Of a DNA stretch of 48,812 bases, positions 1 to 8,429 are shown in pieces. Source of the stretch: Caulobacteraceae bacterium (GTDB taxonomy: Bacteria > Pseudomonadota > Alphaproteobacteria > Caulobacterales > Caulobacteraceae). The notes below the pieces were generated by a model. It did not search any database. It worked only from the letters and a program-made list of their open reading frames with translations, and was not told the origin of the DNA. A program made the translations under genes and the position numbers. Positions within the stretch are counted from its first letter, which is position 1. Every line of letters starts with the position of its first letter. Location: contig CANJXI010000023.1 of NCBI GenBank assembly GCA_947478785.1, forward strand, positions 1 to 48,812, given 5' to 3'.

Positions 1-327
1 GCCGATCATCGCCGGCATGACCATGAAGAAGATCATGATCAGGGCGTGCGCGGTGACCACCGCGTTGTAGCCGTGCTTGGAGGCCTCCACGAGGCCGCTC
101 TTGGCGAGCCAGGAGCCGGCCCGGAAGATCTGGATGCCGGGCTCGTAGAGCTCGGCGCGGATCAGGCCGGAGAGCGCGCCCCCCACCAGGCCCGCCATGA
201 TGGCGAACAGGATGTAGAGGGTGCCGATGTCCTTGTGGTTCGTGGAGAAGAACCAGCGGACGAAAAAGCCCGGCTTGTGGTCGGCGTCGTGGTGGTCGTC
301 GTGGGTGTCGTGGGCGGCGGAGGCCAT
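1..327 (-). CDS. ctaD: Cytochrome c oxidase subunit I, N-terminal part (cut by window edge)
   Basis: Catalytic heme-copper subunit of the aa3-type terminal oxidase, in the inner membrane. Only the first 109 codons are present, and the frame runs off base 1. The start is ATG at 327. After a His/Asp-rich N-terminus, the translation has the family segment [17 protein letters not shown] and then the first helix region with [19 protein letters not shown]. The edge falls in [17 protein letters not shown], which carries a heme-ligand-region histidine. It lies just downstream of ctaC (17 bp gap), the usual cox operon order. Identification is firm; the rest of the gene is outside the window. Confidence 0.96.
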   Translation of the reverse strand, partial: MASAAHDTHDDHHDADHKPGFFVRWFFSTNHKDIGTLYILFAIMAGLVGGALSGLIRAELYEPGIQIFRAGSWLAKSGLVEASKHGYNAVVTAHALIMIFFMVMPAMIG

Positions 328-344
328 CTTACGCTGTCCTCAGA

Positions 345-1328
345 TCAGTGCGCGGCCGGCGCGGTGGGCGCAGGCGGGGTGGTTGCGAGGGCGGTGGGCT
401 GCGGCGTGGCGCCGGCGCCCGGGCCGTTCACGGTCGCCGACGCCGGCTGGCCGGCGGCGGCCGCGGCGGCGGCCTCACGCTCAGGCCCGGTGGGCGTCGC
501 GGCCGGCGCGGCCGGCTTGGTCTTGGAGGCCACCCAGGCGTCGAAGTCGGGCTGGCTCAGCACGTGGACCTCGATCGGCATGAAGGCGTGGTCGACGCCG
601 CACAGTTCGCGGCAGTTGCCGTAGAAGACGCCGACCCGGTCGACCTTGAACCAGACGTGGTTGACCTTGCCCGGGATGGCGTCGGTGATCACCCCGAAGG
701 AGGGCACCGCGAAGGCGTGGATGACGTCGGCGCCGGTGACCAGCACCTGGACGACCTGGTTGACCGGCACCACCAGCGGCTCGGTGGCGGCCAGCATGTA
801 GGGGACGCCCTTGGCCTTGGCCTTGTCCTCGGGGAGGATGTTGGAGATGTACTCTGGGATCTTCTGGTCGGGGTATTCGTAGCCCCAGTACCACTGGTAG
901 CCCGTGGCCTTCACCGTCATGTACGGCTTGGGCATGTCGTTATAGGCGAACAGCAGCCGGAACGAGAACAGCGCGATGACCAGCAGGATCATCACCGGGA
1001 TCACCGTCCAGGCGATCTCGATGGCGGTGTTGTGGCTCCATTTGGCGGGGACCGGGTTCGACTTCCTGTTGAAGCGCACCACCACGATCACCAGCAGCGC
1101 CAGCACGAACAGCGTGATGACCGTGATGACCGGCAAAAGGATGACGTTGTGGAACCAGATCGCGTCGTCGCGAAGCTGGGTCACCCCAGGCTGAAGGTCT
1201 ATGGCGCCCGGCGTGGGCATGCCGATCCGATCCTCCGCAGCCAGGGCGGTCACACCCCAGAACGCCACCATCGCGCCCGCGGCGATCCCGCTCGCCAGCG
1301 CTCGCATCCCCTGAAACCTCGACTGCAT
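345..1328 (-). CDS. ctaC: Cytochrome c oxidase subunit II (CuA subunit)
   Basis: Accepts electrons from cytochrome c at the binuclear CuA centre and passes them to subunit I. The product is 327 aa. It has a signal-like N-terminus (residues 1-31), two transmembrane helices (about 61-85 and 103-127), the YQWYWGYEYP aromatic patch near 144, and a periplasmic cupredoxin domain. The CuA ligands are complete: H204, then C239, E241, C243, H247 and M250 in GNCRELCGVDHAFM. ATG 1328 was chosen because GAGGGG lies just upstream; the frame is open further upstream but without family similarity. After about residue 270 there is an unusual Ala/Pro/Thr-rich tail of about 57 residues. It forms an operon with ctaD. 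Confidence 0.96.
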   Translation of the reverse strand: MQSRFQGMRALASGIAAGAMVAFWGVTALAAEDRIGMPTPGAIDLQPGVTQLRDDAIWFHNVILLPVITVITLFVLALLVIVVVRFNRKSNPVPAKWSHNTAIEIAWTVIPVMILLVIALFSFRLLFAYNDMPKPYMTVKATGYQWYWGYEYPDQKIPEYISNILPEDKAKAKGVPYMLAATEPLVVPVNQVVQVLVTGADVIHAFAVPSFGVITDAIPGKVNHVWFKVDRVGVFYGNCRELCGVDHAFMPIEVHVLSQPDFDAWVASKTKPAAPAATPTGPEREAAAAAAAGQPASATVNGPGAGATPQPTALATTPPAPTAPAAH

Positions 1329-1534
1329 GTCCCCTCGGTCTGGTTGGCCGGCGCGGGGCGCGAAACGGGCGCTCCGACTGTCGGAAAGGCGCACGTACGC
1401 GCCTCTCGCGTCCGTCCGACCCCTCAGCGCGCGTGCATACGCGCATCGCCAAGCCTTGCCAAGGCGGTTGCCGAACTGCAAGCCCGCACACGGTTTGCCG
1501 GCCCTTTCGCCGACCTCCGTTCGAGGAATCCGCG

Positions 1535-1918
1535 ATGCACATCAGCCCCGACGAGGAACGGCGCATCCGCGAGGACTTCGCGAGCCTCGTGAACCTCGAG
1601 CCCGGCGAACTCGAGGCCTGGCTGGCCGGGCCGAGAAGCCGGCAGGTGGGCATGACGCGGCGCAGCGAGAGCGAGTCGGTGGGCCGTCAGTCGGGCCGGA
1701 AGATCCTGCTGATTCTCCGCACGCCGACGGACGACCTCACCGACGCCGACTACCGCCATATGAAGAAGGTCATCGGCTATTGCCGCCGCCACCTGGCGCA
1801 GCGCCCCTGGGGCGACGTCACCGACACCCGCTGGCGCTGGAGCCTGATGAACTGGGGCCATGATCCGCTGAAGGGGCGCCGCGGCGGCGGCGCGGCGCAA
1901 AACGGCATCCTTGGGTGA
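1535..1918 (+). CDS. DUF3140 family protein
   Basis: Small soluble protein of 127 aa and unknown function. The translation matches what I remember of DUF3140: an N-terminal helical part with PGELEAWLAG, the stretch ESVGRQSGRKILLIL, and the C-terminal signature RRHLAQRPWGDV followed by RWRWSLMNWGHDPLKG. The start is ATG 1535, preceded by GAGGAA with good spacing. The frame is open upstream to 1433, but that extension has no family character. It is divergent from ctaC, and its stop lies 31 bp before the tldD start. No signal peptide or membrane segment is seen. Confidence 0.8.
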   Translation: MHISPDEERRIREDFASLVNLEPGELEAWLAGPRSRQVGMTRRSESESVGRQSGRKILLILRTPTDDLTDADYRHMKKVIGYCRRHLAQRPWGDVTDTRWRWSLMNWGHDPLKGRRGGGAAQNGILG

Positions 1919-1949
1919 CGCCGGGCCGCCGGCTCCCTACATTCCCCCC

Positions 1950-3380
1950 ATGAACGCTCACACCCCTGCCCCGTCGATCCTGGACTCCGCCGGAGTCGAT
2001 CCCGAGCGCGCGCGAACGCTGCTGGGCGAGGCGCTGGCGGGGGCCGACGACGGGGAGATCTTCGTCGAGCGGGCCGAGAGCGAGAGCTTCCTGTTCGACG
2101 ACGGGCGGCTGAAGTCGGCGGCCTATGACGCCACCGAGGGCTTCGGCCTGCGGGTGGTGGCCGGCGAGACGGCGGGCTACGCCCACGCCAGCGAGATCTC
2201 GGAGGCCGCGATCGCCCGGGCCGGCGCCTCGGCGGCGCTGGCCAAGCGCGGCTATTCCGGGGTGGCGGCCGAAGGCCCCCGGCCGACCAACGCCAAGCTC
2301 TATGGCGACGCCAACCCGCTGGAGAGCCCGTCGTTCTCCGAGAAGGTGGCGCTGCTGGAGGAGATCGACGCCTGGGCGCGGGCCCGCGACCCGCGCGTGG
2401 TGCAGGTGATGGCCTCGCTGGCCGGCGAGCGGCGGACGGTGGAGATCCTGCGCGCCGACGGGCGGCTGATCCGCGACGTGCGGCCGCTGGCGCGAATCAA
2501 TGTGCAGGTCACCGTCGAGCGCGAGGGCCGTCGCGAGAACGGCTATTCCGGAGCCGGCGGGCGCAAGGGCTTCGAGACCTGGATCACGCCGGAGAAGTGG
2601 CGCGAACAGGTGGAGGAGGCGCTGCGCCAGGCGCTGGTCAACCTGGACGCCATCCCCTGCCCGGCCGGTGAGATGGACGTGGTGCTGGGCCCGGGCTGGA
2701 ACGGGGTGCTGCTGCACGAGGCGGTGGGCCACGGCCTGGAGGGCGACTTCAACCGCAAGGGCACCTCGGCGTTCTCGGGCCGGATCGGCGAGCGGGTGGC
2801 GGCGCCCGGCGTCACGGTCTTCGACGACGGGGCGATCGCCGACCGGCGGGGCTCGCTGACCGTGGACGACGAGGGCACGCCGACGGGCCGCACCATCCTG
2901 ATCGATGACGGCATCCTGGTGGGCTACATGCACGACCGGATGAGCGCGCGCCTGATGGGCCTGGAGGCCACCGGCAACGGGCGCCGGCAATCCTATGCCC
3001 ACATGCCCATGCCCCGGATGACCAACACCGGCATGCTGGGCGGCATGTCGTCGCGCGAGGAGATGATCGCGTCCACCAAGCGCGGCCTCTACTGCGCCAA
3101 CTTCGGCGGCGGCCAGGTGGACATCACCAACGGCAAGTTCGTCTTCCAGTGCACCGAGGCCTATCTGATCGAGGACGGTAAGATCACCTCGCCGGTGAAG
3201 GGCGCGACCCTGATCGGGGACGGCCCCTCGGCGCTGACCCGGGTGACGATGATCGGCGACGACTTCGGCTTCGACCCGGGCGTCGGCGTCTGCGGCAAGG
3301 CCGGCCAGAGCGTGCCGGTGGGCGTGGGCCAGCCGTCGCTGAAGCTGACCGGCCTGACGGTGGGCGGCACCAGCGTCTGA
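1950..3380 (+). CDS. tldD: Metalloprotease TldD
   Basis: Zinc protease subunit of the TldD/TldE pair (PmbA/TldD family), involved in maturation of modified peptides and in CcdA degradation in other bacteria. The product is 476 aa, the usual family length. The metal site HEAVGH is at residues 256-261 and continues as GLEGDFNRKGTSAFSGR, the standard TldD context. The end GQSVPVGVGQPSLKL is also typical. I chose ATG 1950. An in-frame ATG at 1911 would overlap the previous gene and add 13 residues. No tldE/pmbA partner is in the window. Association with cox genes is common in alphaproteobacteria. Confidence 0.95.
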   Translation: MNAHTPAPSILDSAGVDPERARTLLGEALAGADDGEIFVERAESESFLFDDGRLKSAAYDATEGFGLRVVAGETAGYAHASEISEAAIARAGASAALAKRGYSGVAAEGPRPTNAKLYGDANPLESPSFSEKVALLEEIDAWARARDPRVVQVMASLAGERRTVEILRADGRLIRDVRPLARINVQVTVEREGRRENGYSGAGGRKGFETWITPEKWREQVEEALRQALVNLDAIPCPAGEMDVVLGPGWNGVLLHEAVGHGLEGDFNRKGTSAFSGRIGERVAAPGVTVFDDGAIADRRGSLTVDDEGTPTGRTILIDDGILVGYMHDRMSARLMGLEATGNGRRQSYAHMPMPRMTNTGMLGGMSSREEMIASTKRGLYCANFGGGQVDITNGKFVFQCTEAYLIEDGKITSPVKGATLIGDGPSALTRVTMIGDDFGFDPGVGVCGKAGQSVPVGVGQPSLKLTGLTVGGTSV

Positions 3381-3390
3381 GCGGCCCCAG

Positions 3391-3410
3391 CCGGGGAAGG
3401 TTTTCCCCGG
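3391..3410 (+). terminator. Stem-loop after tldD
   Basis: Perfect 8-bp inverted repeat CCGGGGAA / TTCCCCGG with a GGTT loop, 10 bp after the tldD stop. It has no T-run, so intrinsic termination is not certain. Confidence 0.45.
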
Positions 3411-3487
3411 TCCGGTCCACCTTACGGGCAATTAATTGGCGCGACCGCCCGGTCGTGGGTCACATGCCGCCCTTGGGGGAGTGAGGC

Positions 3488-5497
3488 ATGCCGATCATCC
3501 ACGTCCTGGCCCAGGCGGCCGTGGCCGCCGCGCCGCCCGGGCAGGCCGCGGTGATCAGCTATCCGGCGGCCTTCTTCACGGGCCAGCAGGTGGCCAACGC
3601 CTCGGAGATGCTGGCGCGGCTGCCCGGCTTCACCCTGGACACCGGGAGCAGCGTGCGCGGCTTCGAAGGCGCGGCGGGCAATGTGCTGATCGACGGCCAG
3701 CGTCCGGCCAGCAAGAACGACAACCTCGAGGAGATCCTGCGGCGCATCCCGGCCGGCCAGGTGGAGCGCATCGACGTGATCCGGGGGGCCGCGCCCGGCA
3801 TCGACATGCAGGGCAAGTCGGTGCTGGCCAATGTGATCCGGAAGTCGGGCGGCGGGTTCCGGGGGCTCTACGCGGCCGCGATCAATCACCTCTGGGACGG
3901 GCGCAACATGCACGCCATGCGGCTGGAGCTATCGGGCGGCGACGGGACCCGGACCTGGGAAGCCACCGCCCGCTACGGCTATGGCAATGACGACGGCGGC
4001 AGCGACGGGCGGCGCGTGTTCATCGCCGGCGACGGGACGCTGCTGCGCCAGGGCCAGCACCGGGCCGAGGCCGACGGGGTGCAACAGGTGCTGACGGCGG
4101 CCTACGCCCAGTCGCTGGCCGGCGGGCGCATCGCCTTCAACGGCCGCGCCTTCTGGGACAGCTGGAAGTCGGAGGACACCACCCGCTACGGGGGCGGCGC
4201 GCCGGTCGCCAATTCGACCGACCCCTATGACGACTTCCTGGGCGAACTGGGGGCCCGGTTCAACCGCGACTTCGGGAGGGCCACCAAGCTGGAGCTGGTG
4301 GCCCTGCGCAACGACCGCCGCTACCACGCCTTCGACCTCTATCGGGAGGGCGCGACCACCAGCGACTTCCGCAAGCGCTTCTCCACCAGCGAAACCATCG
4401 GGCGCGCGGTGGTGAAGCGCCAGGCCTCGCCCCGGCTGTCCCTCGAGGTCGGCGGCGAGGGCGCGGTCAACACGCTGGCCAGCCACTCGCGGGATTTCGA
4501 GAACGGCGTGGCGGCCCCGCTCCCCGCCGCCGACGTGCGGGTCAGGGAGACGCGCGGCGAGGTGTTCGGCAAGGCGACCTGGCGGCCGGCGCCGCGATGG
4601 ACGCTCGACGGCAGCCTGCGCTACGAGGCCTCGAAGATCACCTCCCGGGGCGACGTGACCCTGGGCAAGACGCTCCGGTTCCTGAAGCCGCGCGTGGCGG
4701 TGAGCTGGGACGCGCGGGCCGACACCCAGGTGCGGCTGAGGTTCGAGCGGGTGGTGGGCCAGCTCAACTTCGACGACTTCGTGGCCGGCGCCGATTTCGC
4801 CAGCGGGCGGGGCGTCAGCGCCGGCAACCCCGACCTCGATCCGGAACAGGCCTGGGTGAGCGAGGCGGCGCTCGAGCAGCGGTTCTGGAAATCCGGCGCC
4901 GTGACCCTGACCTGGCGGCATTCGCGGCTGAGCGACGTGATCGACCGGGGGCCGGTGTTCCTGGTCACCGGCGAGGTGTTCGACCAGCCGACCAATATCG
5001 GCGGCGGGACCAAGGACGAGCTGACGGCGAACCTGAACCTGCCCTTCGACCGTTTCGGGTGGCGCGGCGCCCTGCTGCGGGCGGAGGTGAACCGGCGCCG
5101 CTCGCGGGTCACCGACCCGACCACGCTGACGGCCCGCCACATCTCGCGCCTGCGGCCCACGGAGTGGAACGTCCACTTCAGCCAGGACCTGCCTACCCGG
5201 GGGGCGAGCTTTGGCTTCGACGCCTATTCCGGCTGGTCGGAGGAGTCGTTCCGCTACAACTACGTCTCCGACGTGAAGCTGCACAACGTCTACGTCAACG
5301 CCTGGACGGAGAAGAAACTGCGGCCCGACCTGACGCTCAGGGTGGAGTTCGCCAACGTGGCGCGGCGCGGCATCCGCATCGCCACCAAGGTCTACGACGG
5401 CCCACGCAACTCTGGCCGCCTCGCCTACCTCGACGACCGCGACCTGAAGGGCGGCCACAGCCTGTACGTCCGGGTGCGGAAGACCTTCGGGGCGTGA
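3488..5497 (+). CDS. TonB-dependent outer-membrane receptor
   Basis: Outer-membrane transporter of 669 aa with a plug followed by a beta-barrel. Plug landmarks are seen at about residues 36-115: ASEMLARLPGFTLD, VLIDGQRPASK, RRIPAGQVERIDVIRG and GKSVLANVIRK. The remainder has alternating aromatic/charged strand patterns ending in LYVRVRKTFGA. ATG 3488 has a GGGGGAG ribosome site, and an in-frame TGA lies directly upstream, so the start is fixed. The N-terminus MPIIHVLAQAAVAAAPP lacks basic residues and is a weak signal peptide. No regulator, TonB or substrate-processing gene is adjacent, so the ligand is unknown. Confidence 0.9.
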   Translation: MPIIHVLAQAAVAAAPPGQAAVISYPAAFFTGQQVANASEMLARLPGFTLDTGSSVRGFEGAAGNVLIDGQRPASKNDNLEEILRRIPAGQVERIDVIRGAAPGIDMQGKSVLANVIRKSGGGFRGLYAAAINHLWDGRNMHAMRLELSGGDGTRTWEATARYGYGNDDGGSDGRRVFIAGDGTLLRQGQHRAEADGVQQVLTAAYAQSLAGGRIAFNGRAFWDSWKSEDTTRYGGGAPVANSTDPYDDFLGELGARFNRDFGRATKLELVALRNDRRYHAFDLYREGATTSDFRKRFSTSETIGRAVVKRQASPRLSLEVGGEGAVNTLASHSRDFENGVAAPLPAADVRVRETRGEVFGKATWRPAPRWTLDGSLRYEASKITSRGDVTLGKTLRFLKPRVAVSWDARADTQVRLRFERVVGQLNFDDFVAGADFASGRGVSAGNPDLDPEQAWVSEAALEQRFWKSGAVTLTWRHSRLSDVIDRGPVFLVTGEVFDQPTNIGGGTKDELTANLNLPFDRFGWRGALLRAEVNRRRSRVTDPTTLTARHISRLRPTEWNVHFSQDLPTRGASFGFDAYSGWSEESFRYNYVSDVKLHNVYVNAWTEKKLRPDLTLRVEFANVARRGIRIATKVYDGPRNSGRLAYLDDRDLKGGHSLYVRVRKTFGA

Positions 5498-5501
5498 TCC
5501 C

Positions 5502-5634
5502 AGCGCCCCCTCCGTCGGCTTCGCCGCCACCTCCCCCGCACGCGGGGGAGGAGAAGGATATCGTGGCCCTCACTCCTCCCCTGTCGCGAAGACGACAGAC
5601 AAGGTGTCAGCGAAGCTGACGGAGGGGGCGCGGC
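5502..5634. repeat. GC-rich palindromic intergenic repeat, family A, copy 1
   Basis: Lies between the convergent TonB-receptor and peptide-transporter genes. It has the family A architecture: outer arms CGCCCCCTCCGTC and its complement GACGGAGGGGGCG, and an inner hairpin CCTCCCCCGC..GCGGGGGAGG. Other copies are near 13789, 14823, 16991, 26648 and (degenerate) 36650. Confidence 0.85.
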
Positions 5635-5638
5635 GTTC

Positions 5639-7456
5639 TCAGCCGGGCGGCTGGGTGTGATTGGCCGGGTCGTTGACGCCGTGGGCCCAGCCCTTGATGG
5701 CGAAGCTCAGCGCGATGAACACCACCCCGCAGCCCACGCCCGTCCAGCCGAGCTTGGTGAAGCCGTCGAGCGAGCGGGCCAGCGCCGCGCCCGGATCGAC
5801 GACCTGGCCGCCGACGGTGTCGGCGCCCATCAGGCCGGCGATCTTGCCGCCGACGAACTGGGCGATGGAGGAGGACAGGAAGTAGACCGCCATCATGAAG
5901 GAGACGATCGACTTCACCGAAAGCTTGGTGATCTCCGACAGGCCGACGGGCGAGAGGAAGAGCTCGCCGGTGGTGTGCAGGAGATAGAGCAGGCCCAGCA
6001 TGAACAGCGGCATGCGGAACTGGGCGTCGGCCAGCCCCTGGGCCCAGACCACCACCAGGAAGCCCAGCCCCACCTGGATAAGGCCCAGGCCGAACTTCAG
6101 CGTCGGGTTGGGATCGCGCCCGCGCGCGGCGAGCCAGGCCCACATGGCCGCGAAGATCGGCGCGAAGATCAGGATGAAGCCCGCGTTGAACGACTGGGTC
6201 TGGGCCGCCGATATGGAGCCCAGCTCGACGTTGCGCGCGGCGAACAGGTTGAGCGAGGTGCCGGCCTGTTCGAAGAGGGTGAAGAACATCACCGCGCCGG
6301 CGATCAGCACGACCGCCAGCATCATCCGCTCGCGCTCCACCTTGTCCAGCTGGGTGAGGAAGAAGGCGATGTAGGCGAGCGACAGGGCCGTGGCGGCCAG
6401 CAGGCCCAGGCCCACCAGGTTGTTGTGCTGCACCAGGAAGAACACCGGGATCACGCCCAGCAGGCCCAGCGCGTAGATGCCCCATTCGCGGTTGATCGGG
6501 CCCAGCACCTTCTGCTCAAGGACGGCCGGGGCCGGCGGCTCGCCATGGCCCTCCAGATGCTTGCGGCCCAGCATGAAGACGATCCAGCCCAGCGCCATGC
6601 CGACCCCGGCCGCGCCGAAGCCGGCCCACCAGCCGACGTATTCGCCCAGCGCCCCGCAGGCCAGCGCCGCCCAGAAAGCCCCCAGGTTGATGCCGTAGTA
6701 ATAGAGGGTGAAGCCGGAATCCCGGCGGGGGTCGCCCTGCGGATAGAGCTGGCCCACCACGGTGGAGATGTTCGGCTTCAGGAAGCCGACGCCCATGATG
6801 ATCAGGCTGACGGCCAGGTAAAAGGCGCCCCGGCCGAACGGGTCGGCCTTGACCGCCATGGTGTAGGAGCCCTTGGGCAGGGCCGCGGGCAGCGGGGCCG
6901 CGGCCGGCAGGTCCTTGATGGCCAGGCCGCCGTCGGCGCCCGGGCCGAAGGCGTAGCGCTGGCCGCCCACGACCAGGTGGACCTGGCGGCTTTCCATGCG
7001 GCCCTCGGCGGCGATGGCGTAGGACTGGCCGGCGTAGGTCAGGGTCTGCTCGGCCGGGCGGCCCTCCACCGCCATGGTCAGGTGGCCGGCGACCAGCAGC
7101 AGCGCGCCGAAGGCCACGGCCTTGCGGGTGCCCAGCCAGCGGTCGGCGACGATCCCGCCCAGCAGCGGCAGGAGGTAGACCAGGGAGGTGTAGGAGCCGT
7201 ATTGCGCGCTGGCCGTCTTGTCGTCGAACAGCAGGTGCTGGGTCAGGTAGAAGATCAGGATGCCGCGCATGCCGTAGTAGGAGAACCGCTCCCACATCTC
7301 GGCGAAGAACAGGATGATCAGGCCGCGCGGGTGGCTCTTCAGGAGCTGCAGCAGCACCGGTATGCCGGTGGCGAAGGTGATGACGATGCCGATGAGCCAG
7401 AGATTCATGAAGGCGTGGGTCCAGTTCGCGGGCGGCGGGAATTGCGGGGGAGACAA
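5639..7456 (-). CDS. Proton-dependent oligopeptide transporter (POT/PTR2 family)
   Basis: Inner-membrane di-/tripeptide:proton symporter of 605 aa. The proton-coupling motif ExxERF is present as EMWERFSYYGM (E53, E56, R57), and GFLKPNIST is the second POT signature. Around residues 131-207 there is an insertion of about 75 mostly polar residues between two helices where compact POTs have a short loop. The C-terminus has LYLLHTTGELFLSPVGLS, also typical. The start is uncertain: TTG 7456 has GTGGGG upstream and gives 605 aa, while ATG 7408 (16 codons later) has no clear ribosome site. It is convergent with the TonB receptor. The substrate range cannot be read from sequence. Confidence 0.92.
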   Translation of the reverse strand: MSPPQFPPPANWTHAFMNLWLIGIVITFATGIPVLLQLLKSHPRGLIILFFAEMWERFSYYGMRGILIFYLTQHLLFDDKTASAQYGSYTSLVYLLPLLGGIVADRWLGTRKAVAFGALLLVAGHLTMAVEGRPAEQTLTYAGQSYAIAAEGRMESRQVHLVVGGQRYAFGPGADGGLAIKDLPAAAPLPAALPKGSYTMAVKADPFGRGAFYLAVSLIIMGVGFLKPNISTVVGQLYPQGDPRRDSGFTLYYYGINLGAFWAALACGALGEYVGWWAGFGAAGVGMALGWIVFMLGRKHLEGHGEPPAPAVLEQKVLGPINREWGIYALGLLGVIPVFFLVQHNNLVGLGLLAATALSLAYIAFFLTQLDKVERERMMLAVVLIAGAVMFFTLFEQAGTSLNLFAARNVELGSISAAQTQSFNAGFILIFAPIFAAMWAWLAARGRDPNPTLKFGLGLIQVGLGFLVVVWAQGLADAQFRMPLFMLGLLYLLHTTGELFLSPVGLSEITKLSVKSIVSFMMAVYFLSSSIAQFVGGKIAGLMGADTVGGQVVDPGAALARSLDGFTKLGWTGVGCGVVFIALSFAIKGWAHGVNDPANHTQPPG

Positions 7457-7503
7457 TCACGCGGCCCCACCCAGCACAAGCGACCGCCGTCCCTTCTTGG
7501 ATC

Positions 7504-7603
7504 GTCATCCCCGGGCTTGTCCCGGGGACCCAGATGCGCCGAAAGCCCAGGCCAATTCCCGACATCGGTGCTTCTGGGTGGCCGGGACAAGCCCGGCCAT
7601 GAC
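7504..7603. repeat. GTCAT...ATGAC palindromic element, family B, copy 1
   Basis: A 100-bp unit beginning GTCATCCCCGGGCTTGTCCC and ending in GGCCGGGACAAGCCCGGCCATGAC-type sequence. Each end is itself a hairpin (CCCCGGG/CCCGGGG type), and the two ends are inverted relative to each other. It sits between the divergent starts of the POT gene and the DUF427 gene. It is most similar to the copy at 18054 in opposite orientation. Confidence 0.85.
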
Positions 7604-7694
7604 GGTCAGTTGGGTTCCGCGCGCCCAGGCTGGACTTCCGCGGACCCCAGGCGGAGGCTTTCGCGTTGAGGTCGTGAAGAGGAGATCATCCGCC

Positions 7695-8213
7695 ATGAAG
7701 ACCCCGGGCCCCGACCATCCGATCAGCATCCAGCCCGCGACCACCCGCTGGCGGGCGCGCTTCGCCGGCCACGTAATCGCCGACACGGAAGCCGCGCTGA
7801 TCCTGCAGGAGACCAGCTACCAGCCGGTGGTCTATTTCCCGCGCGCCGACGTCTCGTCCGAGTACCTGTCGCGCACCGAGCGGAGCACGCACTGCCCGTA
7901 CAAGGGGGACGCGGCCTACTACACCCTGCTGATGGACGGCGAGTTCGCGGAGAACGCGGTCTGGAGCTACGAACAGCCCTATCCGGCGATGAACGCCATC
8001 GCGGGCCATCTCGCCTTCTACCGGGACAAGGTGGAGATCTACGCGGTCGACGACGCGGCGGTGAACCCGCGCCACCGCGAGGGCCCGCAGACCCCCGCCG
8101 AGATCGCCGCCATCGTCCAGCACACCGACGCCGGCGACGGCACGACGCAGGCCGAGCACTGGGCGGCCAATGTGGAGACGCCGGCGCCGTTCGACGATCC
8201 GGCGGTGCGGTAG
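7695..8213 (+). CDS. DUF427 domain-containing protein
   Basis: Cytoplasmic protein of 172 aa. Recognised by the DUF427 pattern: VIADTEAALILQETSYQPVVYFP, then HCPYKGDAAYYTL, then AVWSYEQPYPAMNAIAGHLAFY and the closing VEIY segment. The biochemical role of this family is not established. The start is ATG 7695 with GAGGAGAT 9 bp upstream. The frame is open far upstream but crosses a palindromic repeat, so a longer start is rejected. It is a single gene flanked on both sides by family B palindromic elements. Confidence 0.88.
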   Translation: MKTPGPDHPISIQPATTRWRARFAGHVIADTEAALILQETSYQPVVYFPRADVSSEYLSRTERSTHCPYKGDAAYYTLLMDGEFAENAVWSYEQPYPAMNAIAGHLAFYRDKVEIYAVDDAAVNPRHREGPQTPAEIAAIVQHTDAGDGTTQAEHWAANVETPAPFDDPAVR

Positions 8214-8263
8214 GGGGACTTGGCTCGACGGCCTATGTCAGACTTTGATTCTATCTACGAACC

Positions 8264-8386
8264 GTCATCCCCCGGCTTGTCCGGGGGATCCATGTACACT
8301 GGAGAAGACCGTTGTTTGCAGCGTCTCTACCGCGTTCACTCCTGCGCAACGGCGATCGTGGGTCGCCCGGACAAGCCGGGCGATGA
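8264..8386. repeat. GTCAT...ATGA palindromic element, family B, copy 2
   Basis: Starts GTCATCCCCCGGCTTGTCC and ends with GCCCGGACAAGCCGGGCGATGA. It has the same paired-hairpin design as the copy at 7504 but a different interior. It lies between the convergent DUF427 and gshA genes and could act as a bidirectional terminator. Confidence 0.8.
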
Positions 8387-8429
8387 AGATCAAAAATAAT
8401 CGGGCCATCAGTCCCGTCCAATCCGCCCC

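Noticed and set aside
1818..3431. 537-codon open frame on the minus strand opposite tldD
   Set aside because: Low-complexity His/Arg/Ala/Gly translation, a shadow of high third-position GC; the plus-strand TldD has clear catalytic motifs.
3929..5530. 533-codon minus-strand frame opposite the TonB receptor
   Set aside because: No family resemblance and repetitive composition; the receptor frame explains the region.
5657..7669. 670-codon plus-strand frame opposite the peptide transporter
   Set aside because: His/Gln/Asp-rich antisense shadow; it also runs through a family B repeat.
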